Shown here piece after piece: positions 45,588-55,305 of a DNA stretch of 64,000 nt. The position numbers and the translations under genes are program-made. The stretch lies in NCBI GenBank assembly GCA_030603385.1, contig JAUVXW010000001.1:248001-312000 (forward strand), given 5' to 3'. Under the pieces are notes generated by a model. It did no database searches and was not told the DNA's origin. It saw only the letters and a list, made by a program, of their open reading frames with translations. Origin of the DNA: Promethearchaeota archaeon (GTDB lineage Archaea > Asgardarchaeota > Lokiarchaeia > Sigyniarchaeales > SOKP01). The first letter of the stretch is position 1. Each line of letters opens with the position of its first letter.

Positions 45588-46481
45588 CTAAAGTCCTCGT
45601 AGAAGTCTACTAAAATCTGGTTCTTTAAAAAATTCATTATATTTCTTTAATAATTCTATATTTACGAGAAAAATCTTTTTACCAGATTGACTTTTAGTAG
45701 ATTTTACTAGATTTAGATCTTTTAATTTGTTTATATGGTATAATATGGTTCCTGAATAGATATCTAGATTTTCTCCTATTTTTGAAACTTTTACTGATTC
45801 ATCCTTGAAGATTTCTTCTAATATTTTAGGGTTCAAGGGATTTAAAAAGATTATTTTAAACTTGTCGTAATCTTCTGGTACATCAGATAAAAAGTAATGA
45901 AGAGATTTTCCAATTTTCTTAGACCTTATAAGGTTGAATCTTTCAAGAGTCATTACGTGTTTAAGAAAAGGGGTTCTGGTGATGTTTAATTCTTTTTCAA
46001 TTTTATCATCTCTAGCGTGGATTCCCGGATTAATTTTAATGAAGTTTAATATTTTTTCGAGTTTTTCATTAGTAAGTATCTCTAGTTTTGTACGTCTCTC
46101 GTTAGTTACAATCCAAGTCTTTTCTTCTAAGGTCCTTATAGTAAGAAAAATTTCCTCCTTACTATAACCTTTTCTATAAGATAATTTTGCTATACATTTT
46201 GCATATAGTTTTTCTATAATCGGATATTTTTGTATCTGACTCTCAGATTCAATCTCAAATTCAGCATCATACCGCTTTAATTTTAGGATATTTTTTGCTA
46301 TATCTAAAACATCTTTTTCTATTTCTGTTAATTCATCAATTATAGCGTCTTCCTTGAGTTTTTCTTTTTCTTTGTCCTCTCCTTCCTGTAAAGGTTTAAA
46401 ATCTAAACGCCTAAATGAACTATCCTCTAAGAATTCTTTTTCCTTTGGTTTTTTAATTTCTCTTCTTCTTTCCAGTGACAT
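45588..46481 (-). CDS. Protein with two winged-helix domains, putative transcription regulator
   Basis: 297 residues. The N-terminal 60 are charged. A first winged helix lies near 145-210 (ILNFIKINPGIHARDDKIEKEL) and a second near 225-285 (ILEEIFKDESVKVSKIGENLDIYSGTILYHINKLKDLNLV, split by position), of the ArsR/MarR-like sort. No ligand domain is visible. Its start lies 2 bases after the stop of the membrane protein upstream on the same strand, so the two are co-transcribed and perhaps act together. Confidence 0.75.
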   Translation of the reverse strand: MSLERRREIKKPKEKEFLEDSSFRRLDFKPLQEGEDKEKEKLKEDAIIDELTEIEKDVLDIAKNILKLKRYDAEFEIESESQIQKYPIIEKLYAKCIAKLSYRKGYSKEEIFLTIRTLEEKTWIVTNERRTKLEILTNEKLEKILNFIKINPGIHARDDKIEKELNITRTPFLKHVMTLERFNLIRSKKIGKSLHYFLSDVPEDYDKFKIIFLNPLNPKILEEIFKDESVKVSKIGENLDIYSGTILYHINKLKDLNLVKSTKSQSGKKIFLVNIELLKKYNEFFKEPDFSRLLRGL

Positions 46482-46483
46482 TT

Positions 46484-48067
46484 TTAGCCGTTTTCCTCTA
46501 AGAATTGGACAAATTTAATTTGTTCTTGAGCATCCATGTATTTTAATTGATCAATAAGGTTATTAATATACTGTGGTTTGACATTGGGGAGTTTTCGAAT
46601 TCTTTCAATTAATTTTTTAGGAATCTCTTTATATAAATCAACTAAAGCTTCGATATATTTAACTTGTTCTTCTTTAGTTAAGAATGCAAGCTCCTCCAAT
46701 AACTCCCTCTTTTCTTTTTTGGAGATTTTTAAATTAGAAATCTGTTGTCTTAAATCTTTAGATAACACAGCAAATATTTTTGAAAAATATTCTTTCACTA
46801 GTTTTTTATCCTTTTTATTTTTTACAGGCAGAAGAGATTCATGAAGTCTTAATTCAATTTCCTCTTCTTTTCTTTCCTTTTCCGCCTTAATTAGTATATC
46901 TTCTAATTCTCCAACTTTACCTAACTCTTCTTCAATTTTTACTCTTCGGTCAGTTATTATGTCTTTTTCTTTTGCCATGGTTGTTAATGGAGTTGGTTTA
47001 ATGATAGGTTCTTTTTGTTCTTCTTTTCTAACTCCAATATCTGGTTTTATTTGGGGCTTAGTCATCCTATAAGCTCCAGGAGTGTAAACAGGTTTTGCTT
47101 CTGTGGGGGGAATTTGAAGTTTATCTAAAGGGGTACCAACAAAAAGGAAAAATATCAGAACTCCTTTTAACAGAATAAAAATTCCTGAAGCAAAAAAAAC
47201 AGTCCCCATTACTCCTATTATAATTAATTTAATTGAATCTCCTAGTTCGAACTTTTCCTTTACTTTAATATCTGATTTTAAGCTTCTATCTAGGATTAAC
47301 GCCCCAAATGCGAGGAGTAGTAAACCAAAATAGACTACCATGATTATGGGTATTTCAATGGAATAAGGAAATGTAATCATTTCAGAATCATTTGTTGGAA
47401 GATAAATCTTATCTGAATATGCTCTGTAAATTCCCAAAAGGACGATAAAAAACCCTGCTTTGGTAGAAAGATGATTAAGCGAATTTTTAGCAAATAAACC
47501 ATAATCATAAGCATTAAGATCTTTATTCTGTCGATCAGTGACAACATAAATAAAGATAAAAACACCTCTAATGAGGATAATTACTCCTGTTCCAAATAGA
47601 ATGCAACCTAAAATTCCCCAACAAAAGGAATCAAGAAAAATCTCATTATATTTTTTTTCCTTTACTTTTGGTGCAATATATAATCGATCATATAATAATA
47701 GAAATAAACCAATAAGTCCTAGAGATAAATTATTAAAAAGAATAGAACTCCAATTATCCCAATTAACTGCAATTTCGGCAATCATGCCAAAAGAGATAAA
47801 TGTGAAAATAAATATTGGAAGGAATGATATTTTGTTTAAAAATTGAATAAATTTGTCCAAATTCGAAGATTCTTTCTCAGATAAAACAACGGAAGGAGTA
47901 AATTTTCTAGTAACCGGTGTTTGAGCCGATTTAAATTTTACACCTTCCAAGACAAAAGGAGAACCACACTTTTCGCAATAAACTTGAATATATTGGTTAA
48001 TTAAATTAGAAAGTTCAATTGGAAATGCATAACCACACTCTCGGCAAATGAAAATCTTTTTTGACAT
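46484..48067 (-). CDS. Multi-spanning membrane protein with N-terminal zinc ribbon
   Basis: 527 residues. The zinc ribbon (ICRECG, then YCEKCG) fills residues 7-40. Eight or so membrane segments follow, in two similar halves each ending with a hydrophobic RGVFIFIYVV- or KGVLIFFLFV-like helix. A helical, lysine/glutamate-rich cytoplasmic tail of about 180 residues completes it. Function unknown. It precedes the winged-helix gene by 2 bases, suggesting a membrane sensor coupled to a regulator, which is inference. Confidence 0.7.
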   Translation of the reverse strand: MSKKIFICRECGYAFPIELSNLINQYIQVYCEKCGSPFVLEGVKFKSAQTPVTRKFTPSVVLSEKESSNLDKFIQFLNKISFLPIFIFTFISFGMIAEIAVNWDNWSSILFNNLSLGLIGLFLLLYDRLYIAPKVKEKKYNEIFLDSFCWGILGCILFGTGVIILIRGVFIFIYVVTDRQNKDLNAYDYGLFAKNSLNHLSTKAGFFIVLLGIYRAYSDKIYLPTNDSEMITFPYSIEIPIIMVVYFGLLLLAFGALILDRSLKSDIKVKEKFELGDSIKLIIIGVMGTVFFASGIFILLKGVLIFFLFVGTPLDKLQIPPTEAKPVYTPGAYRMTKPQIKPDIGVRKEEQKEPIIKPTPLTTMAKEKDIITDRRVKIEEELGKVGELEDILIKAEKERKEEEIELRLHESLLPVKNKKDKKLVKEYFSKIFAVLSKDLRQQISNLKISKKEKRELLEELAFLTKEEQVKYIEALVDLYKEIPKKLIERIRKLPNVKPQYINNLIDQLKYMDAQEQIKFVQFLEENG

Positions 48068-48144
48068 ACTTTTTAACTACACCTTAATAATTATGTTTTT
48101 GTTTAATTACTTTAATTTTTTTTGAATAGGAAAATGTTAAAATA

Positions 48145-48699
48145 TTAATGAGTTAGAGTTGAAAGTTTTTGAAATTCACTTAGATTAAATTCTTTTCCAC
48201 ATTTAACACAAAAAACACTTCCATTTGAAAGTATTTTCTCCATCATTTTTTCTGAAAATCTTTTTCCACATTCATTACAGAATAGTATATTAGTATTAAT
48301 TCCGTTGAATTGAATACCAATATGAACATTGTTATTTTCTGTTTGTTTCTTAGGTTTGGGTTCTCCTGAAACTAAATAATAAAAACCTTCACATAATTTA
48401 AATACCCCCAGACCGATACCCTTAAGGAGATAATAAATCCCCTTAAGGGTGTAGAATATTAAGTATGCAATTCCTTTTATAACATAATATATAAGTGTGA
48501 CTGCTAAAGCCAACAGTGCGATAATCCCTATAATTGCTAATATCTGCCCATAAATCGGTTGAACTAAATACCATTCAATAAATTCATTATAAATACCATT
48601 CAATAAATTCATTATATCCATTTTTTTATACACTTTAAATTTTATTTTACTCTTAAATTTTAGACATTTATCATTGATTTTAAAAAAATAGGAGTCCAA
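48145..48699 (-). CDS. Small membrane protein with C-terminal zinc ribbon
   Basis: Up to 184 residues. The hydrophobic region (residues about 52-115) contains repeated YLIFYTLKGIYYLLKGIG-type segments. The zinc ribbon is CNECG near 141 and CVKCG near 165. The first 26 residues are basic and poorly protein-like, so the start may be the Met at residue 27 or 30. A 25-bp tandem duplication lies at this start region. Function unknown; it probably heads the minus-strand cluster with the two genes above. Confidence 0.65.
   Translation of the reverse strand: MDSYFFKINDKCLKFKSKIKFKVYKKMDIMNLLNGIYNEFIEWYLVQPIYGQILAIIGIIALLALAVTLIYYVIKGIAYLIFYTLKGIYYLLKGIGLGVFKLCEGFYYLVSGEPKPKKQTENNNVHIGIQFNGINTNILFCNECGKRFSEKMMEKILSNGSVFCVKCGKEFNLSEFQKLSTLTH
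48571..48620 (-). repeat. 25-bp tandem duplication at the start of the small zinc-ribbon gene
   Basis: CCATTCAATAAATTCATTAT begins at 48571 and again at 48596, a period of 25 bases. Since 25 is not a multiple of three, the two copies are read in different frames (MNLLNGIY, then EFIEWYL). Confidence 0.75.
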
Positions 48700-48750
48700 T
48701 GTTTAAAAAAAACTTTTTTCTGAATTTAATCGTCGAAGTTTTCTTAAATT

Positions 48751-49257
48751 CTAAGAATTCAAAATCAGATTATGCCAATTTATTGCTTTAACCGTTTGAT
48801 GAAGCATATGATCATCATCTACAATATTATATTCTAAATTAGTAAAAAAATATCGTGCTCTTTCTCGTGCTGGTTTATAGGGAACAGTAGTATCATTTTT
48901 TCCATGATAAACTATTACAGGGACATCCACAGCTTTATAAAAAGAAGGTTTTAGCTTACGTGAGACCAAAAAAGGGGCTAACAAAATTAATTTACTAACT
49001 TTATATGGCTTACTTAGAGCGATTAGGCTTGCCATCAATCCTCCAAAACTGGAGCCTATGATGATCCAGAATTTTTTTGAATTAAGAATAGCGTTCAATT
49101 CAGCCATTCTATATTCTAACAATTCATACATTGGAATGTTTTCATCGGATTTCTTAAAATCAGGCGTGAGAATATCGGGAAACACGCTTTTTAGGAATCT
49201 CCCTTTAAATCCTTGGCCTGAACTTTCAAGACCGTGTACAAAAATAATATTTTGCAT
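48751..49257 (-). CDS. YqiA-type esterase, alpha/beta-hydrolase
   Basis: 168 residues. Opens with IIFVHGLESSGQGFKGRFL, has the nucleophile elbow GSSFGG near residue 68 and the late acid/histidine segments VYHGKNDTTVPY near 113 and DDDHMLHQ near 145. The small size fits the YqiA/UPF0227 group of hydrolases. The substrate is unknown. Confidence 0.82.
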   Translation of the reverse strand: MQNIIFVHGLESSGQGFKGRFLKSVFPDILTPDFKKSDENIPMYELLEYRMAELNAILNSKKFWIIIGSSFGGLMASLIALSKPYKVSKLILLAPFLVSRKLKPSFYKAVDVPVIVYHGKNDTTVPYKPARERARYFFTNLEYNIVDDDHMLHQTVKAINWHNLILNS

Positions 49258-49299
49258 GAAATATGACTTTTAAGGAATCTTTTATGATTTAATTTTCAA

Positions 49300-50361
49300 T
49301 TATTCTACTTCATCCTTCGAAAGATAACTATAATCTTCCTCTCTTAACAGTTTCATTTCTTTCTTATGTCCATAATAAATCAAGATACCAAACACACTAA
49401 AATATATAATGAGAATCAACACTGTAAAGAAATAGTAATTATATGTAAAAGACATAAAATGAAGAGCACTCCCTAAAATGAATCCTGTAAATAACCTTGA
49501 TTCAGTACTACTCTTCCTTAACAATAGTCTTTGAGTGCCCCAATCAACAATACACGGGATCGGTAAAATTATTATCAAAATTAAGGCAATCTCACCGCTA
49601 AACTCTACTTGGAAAATCCTTTCTAGTAAGTAAGTTAGAAATAATGAGGATAATCCTCCTAGAATCACTCCTGAACATCTCGAACAAAAATATACTTTTG
49701 TCCTCCCAAACTTTAGGTAAAACGTATGGTCGGACGCGGAAATTGGATGATGCGTCAAAAACATGTAATACAAATGCTTTTCATCAGTAGCAAAAATTTT
49801 ATCATATAAAACTAATAATATTGGAACTACGAAGACTATTGACATTAGTGCTTGGAAAAAGAATTTAAAACCATAATTGAGTATTACAGTCTCAGTGGTA
49901 AATTGACCCGGATAAAAAAATATCTGAAATATAATTATGATTCCTGTTATGATAAAAGAATTTATTACTAAAACTAGAAATGTATTATAAACTTTTATTC
50001 CCTCATGATATTTCAATGGTTTATATTTATAGAGCCCAACCAAGAATCCTAAAATAGCTACAATCAGGCACCACTCAAAATAAATCTCATGATAATACGT
50101 AATCTGATAAAGTAGTTCAGCTATGAATCCATCTACTAGACCGTGTATAGATCCTGCCAAAACAGAAAGAAAAGTAAATATTAATAATGTAATACCAAAT
50201 CGTATAGTAAATTCTTGATTTTCTACAAAATTAGTTGATATTGATTCAAATGCTTCTGCTATATAGATATATGAAATGATAATAAATGTACTGATTAATA
50301 AGTTTAAAAAAATTAAACGGAAATAGTTCTTTCCCTCTTCTTCTTGAGGAATTTCATTCAA
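49300..50361 (-). CDS. DUF2085 membrane protein
   Basis: 353 residues. About five membrane segments form an N-terminal half of unknown type. The C-terminal half carries the DUF2085 pattern (THHPISASDHTFYLKFG, then FCSRCSGVILG near residue 230), a pair of cysteines at a membrane edge, followed by three more segments. Function unknown. It is followed on the same strand by the hydrolase gene. Confidence 0.78.
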   Translation of the reverse strand: MNEIPQEEEGKNYFRLIFLNLLISTFIIISYIYIAEAFESISTNFVENQEFTIRFGITLLIFTFLSVLAGSIHGLVDGFIAELLYQITYYHEIYFEWCLIVAILGFLVGLYKYKPLKYHEGIKVYNTFLVLVINSFIITGIIIIFQIFFYPGQFTTETVILNYGFKFFFQALMSIVFVVPILLVLYDKIFATDEKHLYYMFLTHHPISASDHTFYLKFGRTKVYFCSRCSGVILGGLSSLFLTYLLERIFQVEFSGEIALILIIILPIPCIVDWGTQRLLLRKSSTESRLFTGFILGSALHFMSFTYNYYFFTVLILIIYFSVFGILIYYGHKKEMKLLREEDYSYLSKDEVE

Positions 50362-50410
50362 TATAATTAATAACTCTCTTTTTATTTTAAACCATTAACT
50401 TAATATAGTT

Positions 50411-51070
50411 TTAATTAAAAATCTCATCAAGTTCTTCAATTAGTTGTGTTTTGGTTAACTCAAAACCCTTTCTGAGGACAGTTAAAATGATTTCCTTCCC
50501 TACCGGCACTTTCAATATAGATGAATCACTCTCCACAATTGATATTCCTTGTTCATTATAATCCAATTGACGTATTAGAGCTTGATACGCTCTTTCTTTT
50601 GTTTTAAAAGTTGCTCTTGATAATTCACTATAATCTTTAATATTCTCATCAACCTTCAAAAATAAAACACTCTCTTCAACCTGAGTTATAAAGCAATTTT
50701 TTGTTACTTCTTTTAATTTTTTATAGTTACGGTGATCCTTCTTACATTGTCTATCTGTTTGATCATTCTCTAAATATATTGGAAATTTTCTATTAATAAT
50801 CCTATCAAAATGTTCTTTTGAGCCATCTCCATTTGTAATTAAATCTTTAGCACTACCAAGTGTAACTCTTATTTGTTCTAATGTTCCTACTTTAGCATCT
50901 TTATCGCTCCAATATTTGTAAAAAGATTTAACGATAGGCTTCACCAAAACATTCAAGACCCCTGTATCCAACTCTGAATCAATTAAGCCCTTCCCAAAAT
51001 TAAGAGAAATATCCATTTGTTCAATCATTCTTTTTTCTAAGATTCTATAGTTTCTCTCGATAACATCCAT
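50411..51070 (-). CDS. Unknown protein, tandem family copy 1
   Basis: 219 residues of mixed helix and strand, no membrane segment or signal peptide. About half identical to its neighbour over the whole length. Conserved features include an N-x-x-I-x-E/K-x-R-M-I-Q/E-Q-M start, GKGLIDSELDTG near 25 and DRQCKKDHRNYKKL near 105. The closing domain is ILKVPVGKEIILTVLRKGFE. Not recognised as any known family. Confidence 0.6.
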   Translation of the reverse strand: MDVIERNYRILEKRMIEQMDISLNFGKGLIDSELDTGVLNVLVKPIVKSFYKYWSDKDAKVGTLEQIRVTLGSAKDLITNGDGSKEHFDRIINRKFPIYLENDQTDRQCKKDHRNYKKLKEVTKNCFITQVEESVLFLKVDENIKDYSELSRATFKTKERAYQALIRQLDYNEQGISIVESDSSILKVPVGKEIILTVLRKGFELTKTQLIEELDEIFN

Positions 51071-51127
51071 GTTATTATCTCCAATAATATATGTACGAAT
51101 AAATTTTAGAGTCTTTTATCGGTTAAA

Positions 51128-51790
51128 TTATTTTTGATTATATGTTTCATTTAACGATTTTATAAACTCTACTTTGGTACGCTCAAAGCCTCTCCTTAAT
51201 GTTTTCACAATTATCTTTCGTCCTACAGGTATTTTAAGGATGGAGGGGTCCTCCTCTATTATTGTTATACCTCTTTCTGTAAATTCCAATTGTTTCATTA
51301 AATTTTGTTCAGCGATCTCTTTTGTGCTAAATGCAATACGACATAAATCACCGTAATCTTCTACATCCTCCTTTACGTCTAAAAATTTCACTACTTCTTT
51401 CAGATAATTTATAAACGTTTCTCTCGCTACCTGTATTAACCTTTCATAATTCTTATGCGAGTGTGAACAGTTGCGTGATGCTTGATCGGCATCAAGATAC
51501 TTTGGAAAATTTTCCTCAACAATCCTGTTAAAATTATGATCATCATTACCATTCATTAATAATTCTTTGCCGGATTCTAAACTAACTTGAATTTGTTTTA
51601 GCGTCCCTTCTTTTACATCCTTCTTTGACCAATAATCATAGAAGGTTTTAATAATGGGCTTAATTATAAAGTTCAAAATTCCTGTATCCAATTCAGTATC
51701 AATAAGATTTCTTCCTAAAACAATTGAATTTTCCATCTGCTGAATCATTCGTTGTTTAACAATATCATAATTTCTTTCGAAGTAATTCAA
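51128..51790 (-). CDS. Unknown protein, tandem family copy 2
   Basis: 220 residues, tandem paralogue of the preceding entry, 57 bases upstream on the same strand. Shares GRNLIDTELDTG near 25, a C-x-x-S-H-K-N-Y segment near 107 and ILKIPVGRKIIVKTLRRGFE near the end. The conserved Cys and His could bind metal but no full motif is seen. Function unknown. Confidence 0.6.
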   Translation of the reverse strand: MNYFERNYDIVKQRMIQQMENSIVLGRNLIDTELDTGILNFIIKPIIKTFYDYWSKKDVKEGTLKQIQVSLESGKELLMNGNDDHNFNRIVEENFPKYLDADQASRNCSHSHKNYERLIQVARETFINYLKEVVKFLDVKEDVEDYGDLCRIAFSTKEIAEQNLMKQLEFTERGITIIEEDPSILKIPVGRKIIVKTLRRGFERTKVEFIKSLNETYNQK

Positions 51791-52095
51791 TGTTTAATCT
51801 CCACTTAGTTCAAAACAAAAATATAAATTCTCAAACTCAGTTAATTATTATTTAAAGAATTCTATTCTTTTAAAATAATTTCATAAGTTTTATACTATTA
51901 ATTTTATATGATTAACTCTTAATGGATTTTGGGATAAATCATAAAATAAAAAAGAGAAAAAATTAATAAAAAAATAGAAATTGATAAAAAAATATTTGAA
52001 TATTTAGTTATATTAATTATTGAAAACAAATTTAGAGAATTAAAAAAGTCTCTGTAAATTGACCGAGATTTAAGAAGGCGGAGGAATACAACTTA
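51791..52095. other. AT-rich intergenic promoter region
   Basis: 305 bases between divergent genes. No gene recognised. A purine-rich ribosome site (GGCGGAGGAAT at 52077-52087) close to the end serves the solenoid protein. Confidence 0.5.
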
Positions 52096-55000
52096 ATGTT
52101 TTTCTTTAAGGTATTAATTCTAGGAGATCCAGAAACAATTCATTTTTACGCTTCAAGAGCGTTTGGTGAACCCGGAGAAGATAAAGAAACATATTTTGAA
52201 TGGTATAAAGAAGTGAAAATCTTAGAAGACACCTGCGATTTAGAAATTGATGCGATTACAAGCATATCAGCAGATTTAGATGACATAATTCCGATTGTGG
52301 ATGGGATTATTTACTTTTTAAATCCTCTAATTAAAGAAGAATATGAACTACTTGAAATGGTCTTACCAGATATTTTTTCAGTTAAACGCGATATTCCTAC
52401 AATAGTCATTTTTTATGATCAAAATGGTATTCTCCCAATATCTGTGAATGAGCTCTTAACAAATGTATGGGTTAATTATCCTAGTCTCGAAGCCTTTGCT
52501 AATCTAAATCCTAAAGATTTTCATCAAGTACTTCAATCGCTCTGTTTAGCGATGATTAATGGGGAGACTCCGTTAAATATTGAGAACGCTTGGATGAGAT
52601 TTCCAATATTCATTCAAATGGCTAATGTTTATTTTAAGGATAAAAATTATTATTATGCCGCTCAAGCAGTAAGAAAAGCAGCTTTGATTGCAGAAATTTA
52701 CAATAAAGAGGAGTACTTTATTATAACTGATCAAGCGGCATATCTATATTCAAAAATTAATCTATATTTGGAAGCAAGTCAAATAATAGAAAATATAGAC
52801 CCAATAAAGGCTGTTAATTTTAAGAGGCTGTATGCTGATGCAATGATAAGAGAAGGTACTTTCTATTTTAATAAACATGAATACGAAACTGCTGCAAAAC
52901 AATACGAAAGAGCAGGACAATGGTCTAGTATTGAGTTGTTAGATAAAAAAATAATTGATGAAGCCTTTAGATTAGCAATAACTTCTTGGATATCGGCTTG
53001 TAAGGTTGAGAATGCATTTAGAATTCTTGAAAGCTTATCGCATCCAGAAGCTCAGACAATATTAAAGGAAGTTACAGGCAAAATTGGTAATGCTGCAGAA
53101 TTCTTAGTAGAAACTAATAGATTTGAATTAGCAAGGGAACAACTATATAATGCGATATATAAATATCAAAGAGAAGCACTTTCAGATGAATTAGAAGAAT
53201 TAACCATCAAATTAACGAAAATTTTAATTTATATCTTCAAACATCAAGTTAATGTTAAAGAAATTCACGCTGCAAGATATACTTATGATGAAATTGAAAA
53301 TATGTGGGAATCGTATAATGTAAAAAAAACCAATTTAGATGCAACTTTAAAAATCTTAATTAACCTTTTTTTAGAAAAAAATAACTTTGGAATAACAACC
53401 ATACTTATTAATAAGCTAGACTCTTTGATGATAAAACAAGAATTGACCAAATTAAGTGGTGAAATTGAGGATATATATAAAACCTCATTGAAAAAGGAAC
53501 TGGAGGAAACTATTAAAAAAGGAGTAGATTTTTTGACTGAATTTGTTGAAGCTGAGTTGGATATTATTGCTGATATGAATAAAAAGAAAATTGAGGCTGC
53601 CAATGAGTTCATTAAACAAGGCAAATATCTTAAAGGAGCAAAGTATTTAATAGATCAGGCGGATTATCTAAAAAAGATAGGAATGGAAGGCATAAGGGAT
53701 CAAATTCTTACAAAATCTTTAGATATTCTCTTAGAAGGTGATATTTTTGAAGAATTTTTCATCACCTTTAGTGAATTATCAATAGAAATGAAAAAGAAGT
53801 ACTTAATTAGAGTATTTCCAGTTTTCCTTGACAGATTGAAAGAAATTGAAAAATTGGAGAATTTTGAAAGAATCGCAAGAATTTTGGAAGATTCTAACAG
53901 AATATATCGTAATCACTTGTTTTATGACAAATCCAAACAGATTAGTTTAGTTTATATTAAAATCATTAAACATGAGGCGTTGAATCTACTTAGAGTTGAA
54001 GAGGATCTTTCAGGAATTAGAAAAGCAAATGAGTTAGTAAAAAAAGCAATTAGTGTCTCAGACGCCTATTTAGAAAAAGAAGAAATCCTAAATATAAACT
54101 ATGATAAAATCTTCAAGAAAATTGCTGAAGTATATATTGATTTAGATGATTTAGCCAATGCTCACGCATATAATGACAGAATTGAGAATAAAGCATATAA
54201 AAAAGAGATTCATAAAATAATTGATAAACTTGAAGCAGAAAGAAGTGCAATTCGTTCTATAAAAGCAAAAGAAACCCGAGATGGAGCAGTTTTAGAAGAG
54301 ATGCGTTCTATTATTGAAAATAAGGCTAGAGAGTATCGTCGTTTAGATCAAGAAAAGGAACTTAGGGAAAGAACTGCCAGAAAAACAAGACTTTTTAAAG
54401 GAGCTTTAAACCATTTAACGAAAAAAGAGTTCGATAAAGCCATTGACTTGTACAAGGATACCATAATTGAATTAAACAGAATTAAAAAGTACAATTTGGC
54501 TGGTGTTTCATTAGCAATAGTTAGTTTATTATTATTTAAAGAAAATAGAGTAAAGGATGTGAGAGAATTATTAGAGGAGACAAAACGGAGTTTGTCAGGG
54601 TTGGGTATTGAAACTTTTCCAGTCACATTAGTTGAATACATGTTTCAAGCGAACAAGTTTCAAGATGAGCCTAAATTTAATGAAGCATTATCTTTTTTAA
54701 AATATCTTCCATTATTTGATGAAGAATTAAGACTTCTACATGACCAATTTGGTGAAGATTATATAGAAGAAGGAATAATTGAACCAGTAGCAGAAACTAA
54801 TGAAGTATTAACAAGACAGCAAGCAATAGAAATAGATCAAAGATATGGAAAAATAGAGTCAAAAATAGGAGACACTCGACGGGAGAAAAAAAATTTTCTT
54901 AATAAACGAATAGCTACAAAAAGAATTTTTTATAAACCAATTTTTACATTATTGGAAGCACAGAATTTCAAAGAAGCAGCAACTAAATATTATGAATTAG

Positions 55001-55305
55001 CTGAAACCATGGTTTCTAGAAGAAAAGATTTTAGAACTAGTTCACTCCTTATCCTTCTACACGGATTATGCTTATTAAAAATCAAAGAACCTTATTCTCT
55101 CATCAAAGAAAGTATTAACCAGTTTCTAAATAGACGGGGTGTCAATAGAAGATTGGTGGAAGATACATATGATATTATGTTAATCCTTTTTATAATTGAT
55201 GCTAAAGGTTATAACTTGGAAAATTATTTACCAAAAATTAAAGGAATGTTAGAAATCTTACCTCTATTTGAAGAAGAAACCCATCTAATAGAGTTTAAAA
55301 ATTGA
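52096..55305 (+). CDS. Large protein: degenerate GTPase-like domain plus helical-repeat solenoid
   Basis: 1069 residues. The first 155 alternate strand and helix as in a Ras-type G domain (KVLILGDPETIHFYASRAF, DGIIYFLNP near 77, TIVIFYDQNG near 111). The P-loop lysine-serine and the NKxD motif are missing, so nucleotide binding is unlikely. The rest is almost all helix, with TPR-like units (FIQMANVYFKDKNYYYAAQAVRKAALIAEIY near 172, split by position; ALNHLTKKEFDKAIDLYKDTI near 770). Such alpha-solenoids scaffold complexes, for example membrane coats in eukaryotes; a similar role here is inference. A good ribosome site precedes the ATG. Ends against TFB, convergent, with no gap. Confidence 0.8.
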   Translation: MFFFKVLILGDPETIHFYASRAFGEPGEDKETYFEWYKEVKILEDTCDLEIDAITSISADLDDIIPIVDGIIYFLNPLIKEEYELLEMVLPDIFSVKRDIPTIVIFYDQNGILPISVNELLTNVWVNYPSLEAFANLNPKDFHQVLQSLCLAMINGETPLNIENAWMRFPIFIQMANVYFKDKNYYYAAQAVRKAALIAEIYNKEEYFIITDQAAYLYSKINLYLEASQIIENIDPIKAVNFKRLYADAMIREGTFYFNKHEYETAAKQYERAGQWSSIELLDKKIIDEAFRLAITSWISACKVENAFRILESLSHPEAQTILKEVTGKIGNAAEFLVETNRFELAREQLYNAIYKYQREALSDELEELTIKLTKILIYIFKHQVNVKEIHAARYTYDEIENMWESYNVKKTNLDATLKILINLFLEKNNFGITTILINKLDSLMIKQELTKLSGEIEDIYKTSLKKELEETIKKGVDFLTEFVEAELDIIADMNKKKIEAANEFIKQGKYLKGAKYLIDQADYLKKIGMEGIRDQILTKSLDILLEGDIFEEFFITFSELSIEMKKKYLIRVFPVFLDRLKEIEKLENFERIARILEDSNRIYRNHLFYDKSKQISLVYIKIIKHEALNLLRVEEDLSGIRKANELVKKAISVSDAYLEKEEILNINYDKIFKKIAEVYIDLDDLANAHAYNDRIENKAYKKEIHKIIDKLEAERSAIRSIKAKETRDGAVLEEMRSIIENKAREYRRLDQEKELRERTARKTRLFKGALNHLTKKEFDKAIDLYKDTIIELNRIKKYNLAGVSLAIVSLLLFKENRVKDVRELLEETKRSLSGLGIETFPVTLVEYMFQANKFQDEPKFNEALSFLKYLPLFDEELRLLHDQFGEDYIEEGIIEPVAETNEVLTRQQAIEIDQRYGKIESKIGDTRREKKNFLNKRIATKRIFYKPIFTLLEAQNFKEAATKYYELAETMVSRRKDFRTSSLLILLHGLCLLKIKEPYSLIKESINQFLNRRGVNRRLVEDTYDIMLILFIIDAKGYNLENYLPKIKGMLEILPLFEEETHLIEFKN

